Positions 36,324 through 43,950 of a stretch of 55,395 nt of DNA are shown here, in pieces (the stretch's first letter is position 1; every line of letters starts with the position of its first letter). The stretch spans positions 1-55,395 of the forward strand of contig DASYYE010000261.1 in assembly GCA_035946955.1 (NCBI GenBank), read 5' to 3'. The translations under genes were made by a program, and so were the position numbers. Source of the DNA: DASYYE01 sp035946955. Lineage in GTDB: Bacteria > Actinomycetota > Actinomycetes > Streptosporangiales > Streptosporangiaceae. Below the pieces are notes generated by a model. It searched no databases. It was not told where the DNA came from and worked only from the letters and a program-made list of their open reading frames with translations.

Positions 36324-37349
36324 TCACTGCGGGGCGGAAGCAGCCGGCACGCCGGGCGAATCCGCGTAGGCCGCGAGCGCGGCGGCGGCGGCCTCGCGCA
36401 CCTCGGCGGCCAGGCCCGCTGGCTCGATGATACGGCCGTCTTCGCCGAGGCCGAGGCCGAGCCGGCGGACCCAGGCCACGTCGGGGGTGCGGATCACCAC
36501 GCGCAGGCGGCCGTCGCCAATGTCGGTGGTGCTCTCGCACGGGTAGTACTCGGCGACCCAGCGGCCGTGCGGTGAGAGTTCGATGACCACGCGCAGGTCG
36601 TCGGCGGACGGCCGGAACAGGCCCTGGTCCACGTCCACCGGTTCCGCCTGCGGCGGGACCTCGGCGGGCGTGTCGAGCACGTCGATGGCCAGCACCCGGT
36701 CCAGCCGGAACAGCCGGACCGACTCAGCCCGGTGGCACCAGCCCTCCAGGTAGGTACGGCCCTCGACGACCAGCACCCGCATGGGGTCCACGTCTCGCTC
36801 AGTCGCCTCGTCCCGGGCAGGCACATAGTAGGAGAGGTGCACCCGCCGGCCTGAGTCGAGCGCGTCGCGGACCTGGTCCGCTACGTCACGACCGGCATAT
36901 TGGCTGACCTGGACCGCCAGTTGCGTGGACGCGGCCGCCGCTTCCCCGGCCGCCGCCTCGAGCTTGGCGATGGTGCGGCTCAGCGCCGAGGTATCCGCCA
37001 GGCCCAGGGCCGGGCGTGCCTGGCTGATCTCCGCCAGCATCCGCAATGCCACGAGCAGTGCACTCGCCTCGTCGACCGCCAGGCGCAGCGGCCGGTCGAC
37101 CGGCTCCGCCTGGCTGATCTCGATCTCGCCGCCCTCATAGGACAGGTCGATCGGGCAGTACGGGTCAGGTGAGCGCAGCTCGACGCACCACAGCAGGTTC
37201 AGGTCGTCCACGAGTTCGCGCTCGCTGACGCCGAACGCCGCCGCTGTCTCGGGCAGGCCTACGACCTTGCGGCTGGTCACGTAGGGGACCAGGGCCAGCA
37301 GGCGCTGCAGCCGGTCCGCGCTGGTGGGCGCCCCCGCGCTGTGTGTCAT
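36324..37349 (-). CDS. pafC: WYL-domain transcriptional regulator PafC
   Basis: A 341-residue protein with an N-terminal winged helix (about 10-70, LLALVPYVTSRKVVGLPETAAAFG), a WYL domain (about 140-220: HLSYYVPARDEATERDVDPM, then TYLEGWCHRAESVRLFRLDRV) and a C-terminal extension domain. PafB and PafC form a heterodimer that activates DNA-damage genes independently of LexA in mycobacteria. The gene overlaps pafB by 4 bp (ATGA) and precedes tatA, which is the standard gene order. The name order B then C follows that synteny. Confidence 0.92.
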   Translation of the reverse strand: MTHSAGAPTSADRLQRLLALVPYVTSRKVVGLPETAAAFGVSERELVDDLNLLWCVELRSPDPYCPIDLSYEGGEIEISQAEPVDRPLRLAVDEASALLVALRMLAEISQARPALGLADTSALSRTIAKLEAAAGEAAAASTQLAVQVSQYAGRDVADQVRDALDSGRRVHLSYYVPARDEATERDVDPMRVLVVEGRTYLEGWCHRAESVRLFRLDRVLAIDVLDTPAEVPPQAEPVDVDQGLFRPSADDLRVVIELSPHGRWVAEYYPCESTTDIGDGRLRVVIRTPDVAWVRRLGLGLGEDGRIIEPAGLAAEVREAAAAALAAYADSPGVPAASAPQ

Positions 37350-38323
37350 CCGAGTGCCCCCTTCAGCCTGGTCAGCACGGCGTCACGGAGGTCGGGCGGG
37401 TCGCAGACGACCACGTCGGGCCCGAACGACGCGAGGCGCTCGGACTGCCAGCCGACGTCGCTGAACGGCACCTCCAGCACGTCCCAGCCGTCGCTGCCGG
37501 GTTCGCTGCGGGTGGCCCAGCGGCGGATGCCGAGCCCGGCACCCTCCCGGACCCGCACCACCGCGGTGCGGTGCACGGGGGGGCCGTCGTCCCAGTCACG
37601 CACCATCTCGCGTACGTCGGTGCCCTTGGGCACGGTCACGGACCCGGCCGGCCCGGCGAAGGAGACCTCGCCCTGGATCCGGCTCAGCCGGAACACCCGC
37701 ACGGCGTCACGCGCCCGGTCGTGCCCGGCGACGTACCAGTGGCCGTTGCGGTTGACCACGCCCCACGGCTCGAGTTCGCGGAGCTGGGCCTGCGTGCGCC
37801 CGGCCCCCCAGTAGCGGAACGACACCGGGCGGCCGTCACGCACGGCCTCCCAGAGCTTCCCGAACGCCGCCTCACCGGTCTGCAGCCGCGGCTCGATGCC
37901 GGGCGCCCGGGGTTCAGCCGCTTCCACGCCCGCGGCGCGCAGCTTGCGCAGGGCCCCCGCGGCCGCGCCGGACAGTTCGGCGCTGCGCCATACCCGGGCC
38001 GCCAGGGCCAGCACCGCCGCCTCGTCGGGCTCCAGGTGGATGTCCGGCAGGACATAGGCCTGGCGTGGGATGCGGTAGCCGGCCTCCTCGTCACTGGCGG
38101 AGTTGGTGCCTATCTCCAGTGGGACGCCGAGGTCACGCAGCTCTTCCTTGTCGCGCTCGAACATCCGCTTGAACGCGTCGAAGGACTCCGGGTAGCCGGG
38201 CACCGCCACCCGGATCTGGGCCGCGGTCAGGTAGCGTTCGGTGGAGAGCAGGCAGACCACAAGGCCAAGCAACCGTTCGGTCTTGCGCCTCGACATCGCC
38301 CCGGTCTCCCTCGTGCCGCGCAC
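37346..38323 (-). CDS. pafB: WYL-domain transcriptional regulator PafB
   Basis: A 325-residue partner of PafC with the same layout: winged helix (about 12-75, RKTERLLGLVVCLLSTERYLTA), WYL domain (about 160-235: VSFRYWGAGRTQAQLRELEPWG, then GHWYVAGHDRARDAVRVFRLSRI) and a C-terminal extension. It is encoded upstream of pafC with translational coupling. In mycobacteria pafB lies directly after pafA; here pafA is about 12 kb away, with DUF3866, secreted proteins, a glycosyltransferase, a phosphoesterase and an FKBP gene between. Confidence 0.92.
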   Translation of the reverse strand: MRGTRETGAMSRRKTERLLGLVVCLLSTERYLTAAQIRVAVPGYPESFDAFKRMFERDKEELRDLGVPLEIGTNSASDEEAGYRIPRQAYVLPDIHLEPDEAAVLALAARVWRSAELSGAAAGALRKLRAAGVEAAEPRAPGIEPRLQTGEAAFGKLWEAVRDGRPVSFRYWGAGRTQAQLRELEPWGVVNRNGHWYVAGHDRARDAVRVFRLSRIQGEVSFAGPAGSVTVPKGTDVREMVRDWDDGPPVHRTAVVRVREGAGLGIRRWATRSEPGSDGWDVLEVPFSDVGWQSERLASFGPDVVVCDPPDLRDAVLTRLKGALG

Positions 38324-38465
38324 CCGCTGCCGGCCACGTTACCTCGCAATGCCCACCCGTCGGCACCCGTGGAAGCACGTTACCGTTCCGGCGCGCCCAA
38401 GTGGGGCTAGTCCCCGCTCAACAAGCGCCCCTGAACGGCCCCCTCCATGATCAATTCGTTAGTAG

Positions 38466-38501
38466 TTCAGATTTTCACCCCCCTGAGGGGGAAAAACTGA
38501 A
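38466..38501. repeat. Imperfect 36-bp palindrome upstream of pafB
   Basis: TTCAG (38466-38470) and CTGAA (38497-38501) enclose a run of T with CCCCC on one side and GGGGG with a run of A on the other, around CTGA. It lies about 145 bp upstream of the pafB start, between divergent transcription units, so it is more likely a regulatory or cruciform site than a terminator of either gene. Confidence 0.5.
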
Positions 38502-38542
38502 CGGGTAACGATTGTCCACAGGCCCCGGGGTGGCCTGCCACG

Positions 38543-38632
38543 TTACTCGTACTCCTCCTCGGTCGAGCGCCACGCGACCTCACCGGCAGCGACGTCGACC
38601 ACTCGGACCTCCATGTCTTCTGGGGTCGTCAA
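38543..38632 (-). pseudogene. Possible gene fragment (C-terminal tail only)
   Basis: The minus strand reads LTTPEDMEVRVVDVAAGEVA, then WRSTEEEYE and a stop, with about 83 percent G/C in third positions, which looks like coding sequence. An in-frame stop lies a few codons upstream and no Shine-Dalgarno precedes the ATG at 38614 or the TTG at 38632. I take it as the remnant of a lost gene, or a very small gene. Confidence 0.3.
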
Positions 38633-38714
38633 CGCCTTCGATGGCAGTCGCTACCGCCATGGACAGGCATGGATTAGTTCACTGCTCTAGGATACAAGTA
38701 GATCGTATATTCGA

Positions 38715-38888
38715 TCAGTAAACCCACCAGTCGGCAGTGGGTTCCTCGCTCTGGGCGGTGGTCAGAGCTTGTCCCGTCAGGGCGATCAGGGTCTGATGGC
38801 GCGTAGTACACCGGATACGCCCGTGAGTGACGGAGAACCAGCCTCGTGCCCTGTCGAGCGTGAACGGGTTTCCGGGCTGTGCCGTCAC
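38715..38888 (-). CDS. Possible small protein (57 residues)
   Basis: A GTG-started frame of 57 codons with about 74 percent G/C in third positions. It begins TAQPGNPFTLDRARGWFSVT and ends EEPTADWWVY. No Shine-Dalgarno is seen and its start abuts the promoter of the divergent DUF3866 gene. Its 3' end contains a perfect hairpin AACCCAC / GTGGGTT (38721-38743). It could be a genuine small gene, a remnant, or a mobile-element end; I cannot decide. Confidence 0.3.
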   Translation of the reverse strand: MTAQPGNPFTLDRARGWFSVTHGRIRCTTRHQTLIALTGQALTTAQSEEPTADWWVY

Positions 38889-38890
38889 GC

Positions 38891-38896
38891 TACCCT
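38891..38896 (+). promoter_or_regulatory. Putative -10 box of a leaderless promoter for the DUF3866 gene
   Basis: TACCCT lies 6 nt before GTG 38903. This supports GTG 38903 as start, in agreement with the family N-terminus (IRWRxAxVxxVGREW). Confidence 0.5.
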
Positions 38897-38902
38897 GCCG
38901 GG

Positions 38903-40042
38903 GTGATCAGGTGGCGGAACGCGGTGGTGTCGGTGGTGGGCCGCGAGTGGCCGGGCGCGGTGGAGCTCAAGGTGGTGGTGGACGGTCAGCCGGTCCGCGC
39001 ACTGGCCTACCCGGAGCTGACCGGCCGCCCGGAGCCAGGTGACCGGGTCCTCCTCAACACCAACGCACTCGAACTCGGGCTGGGCACCGGCGGTTATGCG
39101 CTGGTGGTCGCGCTGCCCGACCGGCTGCCAGCCGACCCGCCGCCGCGGCCGCTGGCCACTGTCCCCGGCCAGCCCGGAGAGGGCCAGCAGACCGGCCACC
39201 TCGTCAAGGCCCGGTACACGCCGATGCAGACCTGTGTGGCTGGCGCGGACGAGCAGGGGTCACCGCACTACGACATACTGCGGGACGCCGACGACCTGGG
39301 TGGCATGCCGGTGGTCGTGGCCGACCTGCACTCCGCGCTGCCCGCGGTCCTGGCCGGACTGCGCGCCGAATGGGCCGGGCGGGCCGGGCGCGACGCGCCC
39401 ACGGCTGTCTACGTCATGCTCGACGGCGGGGCACTGCCCGCCTGGTTCTCCCGGACCTGCGCGGGCCTGCGGGCAGCAGGCTGGCTGGCCGGCACCGTGA
39501 CCGTGGGACAGGCGTTCGGCGGCGACCTCGAAGCGGTGACAGTCCATACCGGCCTGCTCGCGGCGCGACATGTTATGCATGCGGACATCGCTGTGGTGGC
39601 GCAGGGGCCCGGCAACCTCGGGACCGGCACACGCTGGGGGTTCTCCGGGGTCGCCTGCGGCGAGGCGGTGAACGCCGCGGCGGTGCTGGGCGGGCGGCCG
39701 GTCGCGTGCCTGCGGGTCAGCGAAGCGGACCCACGCGAGCGCCACCGGGGGGTCTCCCACCACAGCCTGACCTCCTACGGCCGGGTGGCCCTGGCCAGGG
39801 CTGACGTGGTGGTCCCCGAACTCGCCGGTGAGTTCGGCCGCACGGTCGCCGCCCAGGCGGCGGTGCTGGGGCAGCGGCACGACCTGGTGCCGGTCAGCGT
39901 GGACGGGCTCATGGCCGCGCTCCAGGCGTGCCCGGTGCCGCTGTCCACCATGGGGCGCGGGCTGGCTGACGACGCGGCTTCCTTCCTCGCCGCCGCCGCC
40001 GCGGGCCGACACGCAGCACACCTGCTGCCCGTCCAGCGCTGA
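38903..40042 (+). CDS. DUF3866 family protein
   Basis: A 379-residue cytosolic protein of the actinobacterial DUF3866 family, function unknown. From GTG 38903 the N-terminus has IRWRNAVVSVVGREWPGAVE, followed by a beta-barrel-like stretch with PGDRVLLNTNALELGLGTGG. The middle has HLVKARYTPMQTCV and VVVADLHSALPAVLAGLR, and the C-terminal half has VVAQGPGNLGTGTRWGFSG and RHRGVSHHSLTSYGRVALA. The conserved His and Gly patches suggest an enzyme. The family is often found near pafA, pafB and pafC in actinomycetes, as here, so a link to the Pup-proteasome pathway is possible but unproven. Confidence 0.9.
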   Translation: MIRWRNAVVSVVGREWPGAVELKVVVDGQPVRALAYPELTGRPEPGDRVLLNTNALELGLGTGGYALVVALPDRLPADPPPRPLATVPGQPGEGQQTGHLVKARYTPMQTCVAGADEQGSPHYDILRDADDLGGMPVVVADLHSALPAVLAGLRAEWAGRAGRDAPTAVYVMLDGGALPAWFSRTCAGLRAAGWLAGTVTVGQAFGGDLEAVTVHTGLLAARHVMHADIAVVAQGPGNLGTGTRWGFSGVACGEAVNAAAVLGGRPVACLRVSEADPRERHRGVSHHSLTSYGRVALARADVVVPELAGEFGRTVAAQAAVLGQRHDLVPVSVDGLMAALQACPVPLSTMGRGLADDAASFLAAAAAGRHAAHLLPVQR

Positions 40043-40124
40043 CCTCTGCGCTCCCAGGAACCCGAAAACACTGGGGCCACAGCGAGCAACACCTGCCGTG
40101 TGTTGAACGTCTTTTGGTCGGTGC

Positions 40125-40196
40125 TTGGGCAGCCAAACGATGCCCAACCGGTATTTAAACCAGTGGTCTCTGAACTGGGTTTTGCATCTGACCACT
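40125..40196. promoter_or_regulatory. Two inverted repeats in the leader of the secreted-protein operon
   Basis: TTGGGCA (40125-40131) / TGCCCAA (40141-40147) with a 9-nt spacer, and AGTGGTC (40162-40168) / GACCACT (40190-40196) with a 21-nt spacer, lie upstream of the Shine-Dalgarno at 40210-40217. An A/T-rich GGTATTTAAACC element sits between them. They may be operator sites or a leader-RNA structure. I cannot identify the promoter boxes. Confidence 0.4.
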
Positions 40197-40223
40197 ACGG
40201 ACGTCTGCAGGAAGGAGAACCAC

Positions 40224-42524
40224 TTGCACCGGTTTCTGTCGCGCGTGGCCCCGTTCGCGCTGGCCGCGCTCGCGCTGTCCCTGGCCTTCGCGGCCAGTGA
40301 CGCTGCCGCCGCCCTGCGCGGGGGCCAGGGCGCGGGAACGCCCACCACAGCCCAGGCTGGCCTGGGCGTACCTGGCACAAGAACCCAACCGCTCGTGATG
40401 GTCAACGGCGAACGGGTGCTGGCCACCGCTGCCGGGGGTGGGCTGGACACGGCCATCGTCCGCCCGCCGGGAGAGAGTGGACTCGCCGCATCCATGCTCA
40501 GGCTGCAGGCGGGGGGCAGCACGTCGCTGGTCCCTGAGGCGGCGCTGCCCTACCTCGGCCACGGCCTCGACCCCAGCCTCTTCAACCTGAGCACGCTGCA
40601 GCGTGTGGAGCGTGGCGGGCGCCTGCCCGTGGCGCTCAGCTACCACGAGACCCTGCATGCCCCGCCGGGGGTCACGGTCACCCACCGCGGCGCCGCGACA
40701 GCCACCGGGTACCTGACCGCGTCCTCAGCCGCACTGTTCGGCAACGCCCTGGCCCGGCAGATGCTGGCCGACCACACCCGCGCCAGCTACGGCACTGACG
40801 GGCTGTTCGCGGATGGCCTGACGCTCAGCGTGCCCGGCGCGGCCCTGGCCCCAGCATTGGTCCAGCACCGTTTCCCGATGCACACCCTCACCGTGCACGG
40901 GACGGACCTGGCCGGCCACCCCGACACGGGTGACCAGGTGTTCGTATTCGATGTCTCCGACCCTGCGGCGTTCACCGGCCCGGGCAGCATCAGCGACTTC
41001 TACCACGGCGTCGCCAAGTACAGCGTCCCGTCCGGGACCTACTGGGCTGTCGGCTCCTTCTACACGCCCACGCAGCTTCGGCTGGACATCCTGCCCCAGT
41101 TCACTGTGCGTGGCGGCACCAGCATCACGCTCACCGCAGCGGCAGCAACCAGCGAGCTGACCATCGTGACGCCGCGTCCTGCCGTCACTTTTGGTATGGG
41201 TATCGACCTCGCCCGCTATAACAACCACGCCGGGGCCAACCTTGACTGGGTCGGCAGTGGCTCGACGATGTGGGTCAGCCCGGTGAGTAAGGCCCCGACC
41301 GTCGGCATGCTGAACTCTGCCACCTCGGCCCAGCTCACCTCGCCCGCCGGGCAGCACGGCCTCCCCTACACCTACTGGCTGACCTTCCCCGCGCCGCCAG
41401 GCACCGTCCCGTCCCAGCACTTCACCGTGGGACCGGGCGACCTCGCCACGGTCCACGACCGGTTCTTCTCCGACGCCAAGACCACCGGCGGGTGGCTGGC
41501 CGAAGGCGGGACCGTCTCCCAGATCGAGACGATCGGCTTCGGCGGCTTCTTCCTGCCGCTGCCCCTGCCTGGACGCGATGTCCAGTACGTGTCGGCGTCT
41601 CCGGCAATGCTGTGGCAGACCCAGTACTACACCGGCGGCGGTGTGGTGACGGGCGGGCAGTCCAGCGCGTTCCAGCTCTACAAGGCCGGTGAGAGCATGA
41701 ACGAGGTGTGGAACGCCTACCCGCTGCACCCAGCCCCCAACGTGAGCAACGTGAGCCTGGGCGGGCCGTTCTTCAATACCCCGCTGTCGGCCGCGCGGGC
41801 CGCGGACAATCTCGTCCTGGACATCACGCCATTCAGCGACAGCACCTTTGGGCACTACGGCACCGGATACACCGGGAACTCCGGTGGCGGCACCGGCCAT
41901 ACCGCTGGGCAGTACGCCATCTATGACAACGGGCACCGCATCGCCCAGGGCAACGCGGTGGCCGCCGCCAGGGGGAACCCCGCCCTCTACCTGCAGGTGC
42001 CGCTGAGCGCCAAGCCGTCGCAGGTCAAGGTTGTAGTGACCGCGTCGCACCAGGGACCGGGCGTCAACCTCTCCAGCGCGAGCGAGGACGTGTGGACCTG
42101 GCTGTCAAAGCCGGACCCGCAGGCGACCGTCCCCGTGCCGTGGGACTGCGGCGGCAGCTCCGTCCACCACCACGTGGTGATCGACCGCCACTGCGTGGTG
42201 CAGGACATGCTGGTCCCGGACTACGCCGTGTCCGGCCTGCTCCCCGACGGCAGCCACGGCGCAGGGCCGCAGTCCCTCAGCCTGTCCATCGGCCACCTCC
42301 AGGAAGCCGCACCGTCCCGGATCACGCACGCGCAGGTGCAGGTGTCCTATGACAACGGCACCACCTGGCAGAGCGCCACGCTGACGCGGACCGGCCCCGG
42401 CCAGTTCACCGCCGCCTACACCGCTCCCGCCTCGTCCCTGGTCAGCCTTCGGGTCACCGCCCGCGACGCCCAGGGCGCGACCATCACCGAGACCATCGAC
42501 AGCGCCTACCAGACATCTGCCTGA
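40224..42524 (+). CDS. Secreted S8-protease-like protein without catalytic domain (paralogue 1)
   Basis: A 766-residue secreted protein starting at TTG 40224, which has a GGAAGGAG Shine-Dalgarno 6 nt upstream. A signal peptide (hydrophobic core ALAALALSLAFAAS) is followed by a segment like the prodomain of actinomycete S8 subtilisins (ALPYLGHGLDPSLFNLSTL and then RLPVALSY). Next come beta-rich modules like those after the catalytic domain of such proteases (TLTVHGTDLAGHPDTGDQVFV, LDILPQFTV). No Asp/His/Ser catalytic segments are present between them. The C-terminal region has a Cys pair (WDC and DRHC) and ends with AQVQVSYDNGTTWQSATL. It is a full-length paralogue of the protein at 43951, and the two flank an S53 protease gene. 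Confidence 0.85.
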   Translation: MHRFLSRVAPFALAALALSLAFAASDAAAALRGGQGAGTPTTAQAGLGVPGTRTQPLVMVNGERVLATAAGGGLDTAIVRPPGESGLAASMLRLQAGGSTSLVPEAALPYLGHGLDPSLFNLSTLQRVERGGRLPVALSYHETLHAPPGVTVTHRGAATATGYLTASSAALFGNALARQMLADHTRASYGTDGLFADGLTLSVPGAALAPALVQHRFPMHTLTVHGTDLAGHPDTGDQVFVFDVSDPAAFTGPGSISDFYHGVAKYSVPSGTYWAVGSFYTPTQLRLDILPQFTVRGGTSITLTAAAATSELTIVTPRPAVTFGMGIDLARYNNHAGANLDWVGSGSTMWVSPVSKAPTVGMLNSATSAQLTSPAGQHGLPYTYWLTFPAPPGTVPSQHFTVGPGDLATVHDRFFSDAKTTGGWLAEGGTVSQIETIGFGGFFLPLPLPGRDVQYVSASPAMLWQTQYYTGGGVVTGGQSSAFQLYKAGESMNEVWNAYPLHPAPNVSNVSLGGPFFNTPLSAARAADNLVLDITPFSDSTFGHYGTGYTGNSGGGTGHTAGQYAIYDNGHRIAQGNAVAAARGNPALYLQVPLSAKPSQVKVVVTASHQGPGVNLSSASEDVWTWLSKPDPQATVPVPWDCGGSSVHHHVVIDRHCVVQDMLVPDYAVSGLLPDGSHGAGPQSLSLSIGHLQEAAPSRITHAQVQVSYDNGTTWQSATLTRTGPGQFTAAYTAPASSLVSLRVTARDAQGATITETIDSAYQTSA

Positions 42525-42545
42525 CCAGGGAAACGGAAACCTCTC

Positions 42546-43877
42546 ATGACACACCGCATGTGGACGTTTGCCCGAAACACACGAGGCCCGGCACGCACCG
42601 GCGGGTGGGGGCGCCGGAGCATCATCCGGGCCGCCACCACCGTCACCCTGGCCACCGCTGTCAGTGGGGCACTTGCTGTCCCGCTGGCTCAGGCCAGCAC
42701 CCACCAGTCCGGCGGCCGCCCGGTTGCCGCGCACCGGGCGGGCACACCAGCCAGTTCCCAGGCCTTCGCGGTACCCGCCGGGATGAAGACCGCGTGCCCG
42801 GCGGCCCCGGCAGGTGAGGCGCGCTGCTTCACGTTCTACCGGCCGCAGACATCGGTGAACCGCGCGATCGCCGCCGGTGTCCATGGCAAGGCCGCCCAGC
42901 CCACGGGCTGGAGCCCACAGCAGATCCGCGCGGCCTACAAGCTCCCCGCTTCCACGGGCTCGAACCAGACCGTCGCGATCACCATCGCGTTTGACACCCC
43001 GAAGCTCGCCCAGTACCTGGCCGTCTACCGGCAGCACTACGGCCTGCCGCCATGCACGACGGCCAGCGGGTGCCTGCGGATCGTAAACCAGAAAGGCCAG
43101 CCCTCACCCCTGCCCGTCTCGGGAGTCCACTCCGGCTGGGACCTCGAGGCGACCCTGGACGTGTCGATGGTCTCCGTGGCCTGCCCCTTCTGCCACATCC
43201 TCGTGGTGGAGGCCAACACCAACAGCTTGGGCGACCTGGCCACAGCGGAGGACTCGGCCGCCAAGCTAGGCGCGCAGGTGATCTCCAACAGCTACGGCGG
43301 CAGGGAGGACGGATTCGCCCTCGCCTTCGCCAGTGCCTACGACCACCCCGGCCACACCATCGTCGCCTCCTCGGGCGACTCCGGGTACGACGCCGCGAAC
43401 TTCCCGGCCGACCTCTCGACCGTGACCGCCGCCGGTGGCACCGCCCTCTCGCACAGCGCCCGTGGCTGGACCGAGATCGTATGGAAGTATGGCAGCAGTG
43501 GCTGCTCGGCGTATGTGCCCAAGCCCGCGTGGCAACATGACAACCACTGCCCCGGCCGCACCATCGCGGACGTTTCGGCGGTGGCCATCAACGTGCCGAT
43601 CTACAACGCGGACTACCACGGCTGGGTCACGGTCGGCGGCACCAGCATCTCCGCGCCGCTGATCTCAGGGATCTACGGGCTGGCCGGCAACGGCGCCAGC
43701 CTCGCACCGGGCAGTGTCTACCAGCACGCCAGCTCGCTGTTCGACATCACCAGGGGCAACAACGCCGCATTCGGCACGCCCGCCCAGGTGTGCGGCGGCG
43801 ACTACCTCTGCGTCGCCAAGAAGGGCTACGACGCCCCCACCGGTCTCGGCACCCCCGACGGCACCGGCGCCTTCTAA
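42546..43877 (+). CDS. Secreted S53 (sedolisin-like) protease, predicted Tat substrate
   Basis: A 443-residue secreted protease. The N-terminus is long, with a twin-arginine-like GRRSIIRAATTVTLATA and a cleavage site after AQA near residue 57, so export through Tat is likely. The catalytic set is complete: Glu and Asp four apart in GWDLEATLDVSM, Asp in VASSGDSGYDAANFP, and Ser in VGGTSISAPLISG. Between signal and catalytic domain there are only about 60-70 residues with a CPAAPAGEARC element, so the usual 150-residue pro-kumamolisin domain is missing. It lies 21 bp after one S8-like gene and 73 bp before its paralogue, which suggests a joint role for the three. Confidence 0.9.
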   Translation: MTHRMWTFARNTRGPARTGGWGRRSIIRAATTVTLATAVSGALAVPLAQASTHQSGGRPVAAHRAGTPASSQAFAVPAGMKTACPAAPAGEARCFTFYRPQTSVNRAIAAGVHGKAAQPTGWSPQQIRAAYKLPASTGSNQTVAITIAFDTPKLAQYLAVYRQHYGLPPCTTASGCLRIVNQKGQPSPLPVSGVHSGWDLEATLDVSMVSVACPFCHILVVEANTNSLGDLATAEDSAAKLGAQVISNSYGGREDGFALAFASAYDHPGHTIVASSGDSGYDAANFPADLSTVTAAGGTALSHSARGWTEIVWKYGSSGCSAYVPKPAWQHDNHCPGRTIADVSAVAINVPIYNADYHGWVTVGGTSISAPLISGIYGLAGNGASLAPGSVYQHASSLFDITRGNNAAFGTPAQVCGGDYLCVAKKGYDAPTGLGTPDGTGAF

Positions 43878-43883
43878 CCCAGC

Positions 43884-43930
43884 GGCCCCGGTGGCCTGAC
43901 TCCCCCCCCATGCCCCAGGCCACCGGGGCC
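43884..43930 (+). terminator. Perfect 15-bp hairpin between the S53 gene and the second paralogue
   Basis: GGCCCCGGTGGCCTG (43884-43898) pairs with CAGGCCACCGGGGCC (43916-43930) over a 17-nt loop, 6 bp after the stop of the S53 gene and about 20 bp before the ATG of the next gene. There is no T-tract. It may terminate part of the transcripts, or protect the upstream mRNA from decay so that the genes are expressed at different levels. Confidence 0.6.
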
Positions 43931-43950
43931 CCACCCCAGAAGGAGACACC

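Noticed and set aside
38715..38743. Hairpin AACCCAC/GTGGGTT as a proven transposon end
   Set aside because: No transposase, target-site duplication or second end is visible, so I keep it only as a possibility.
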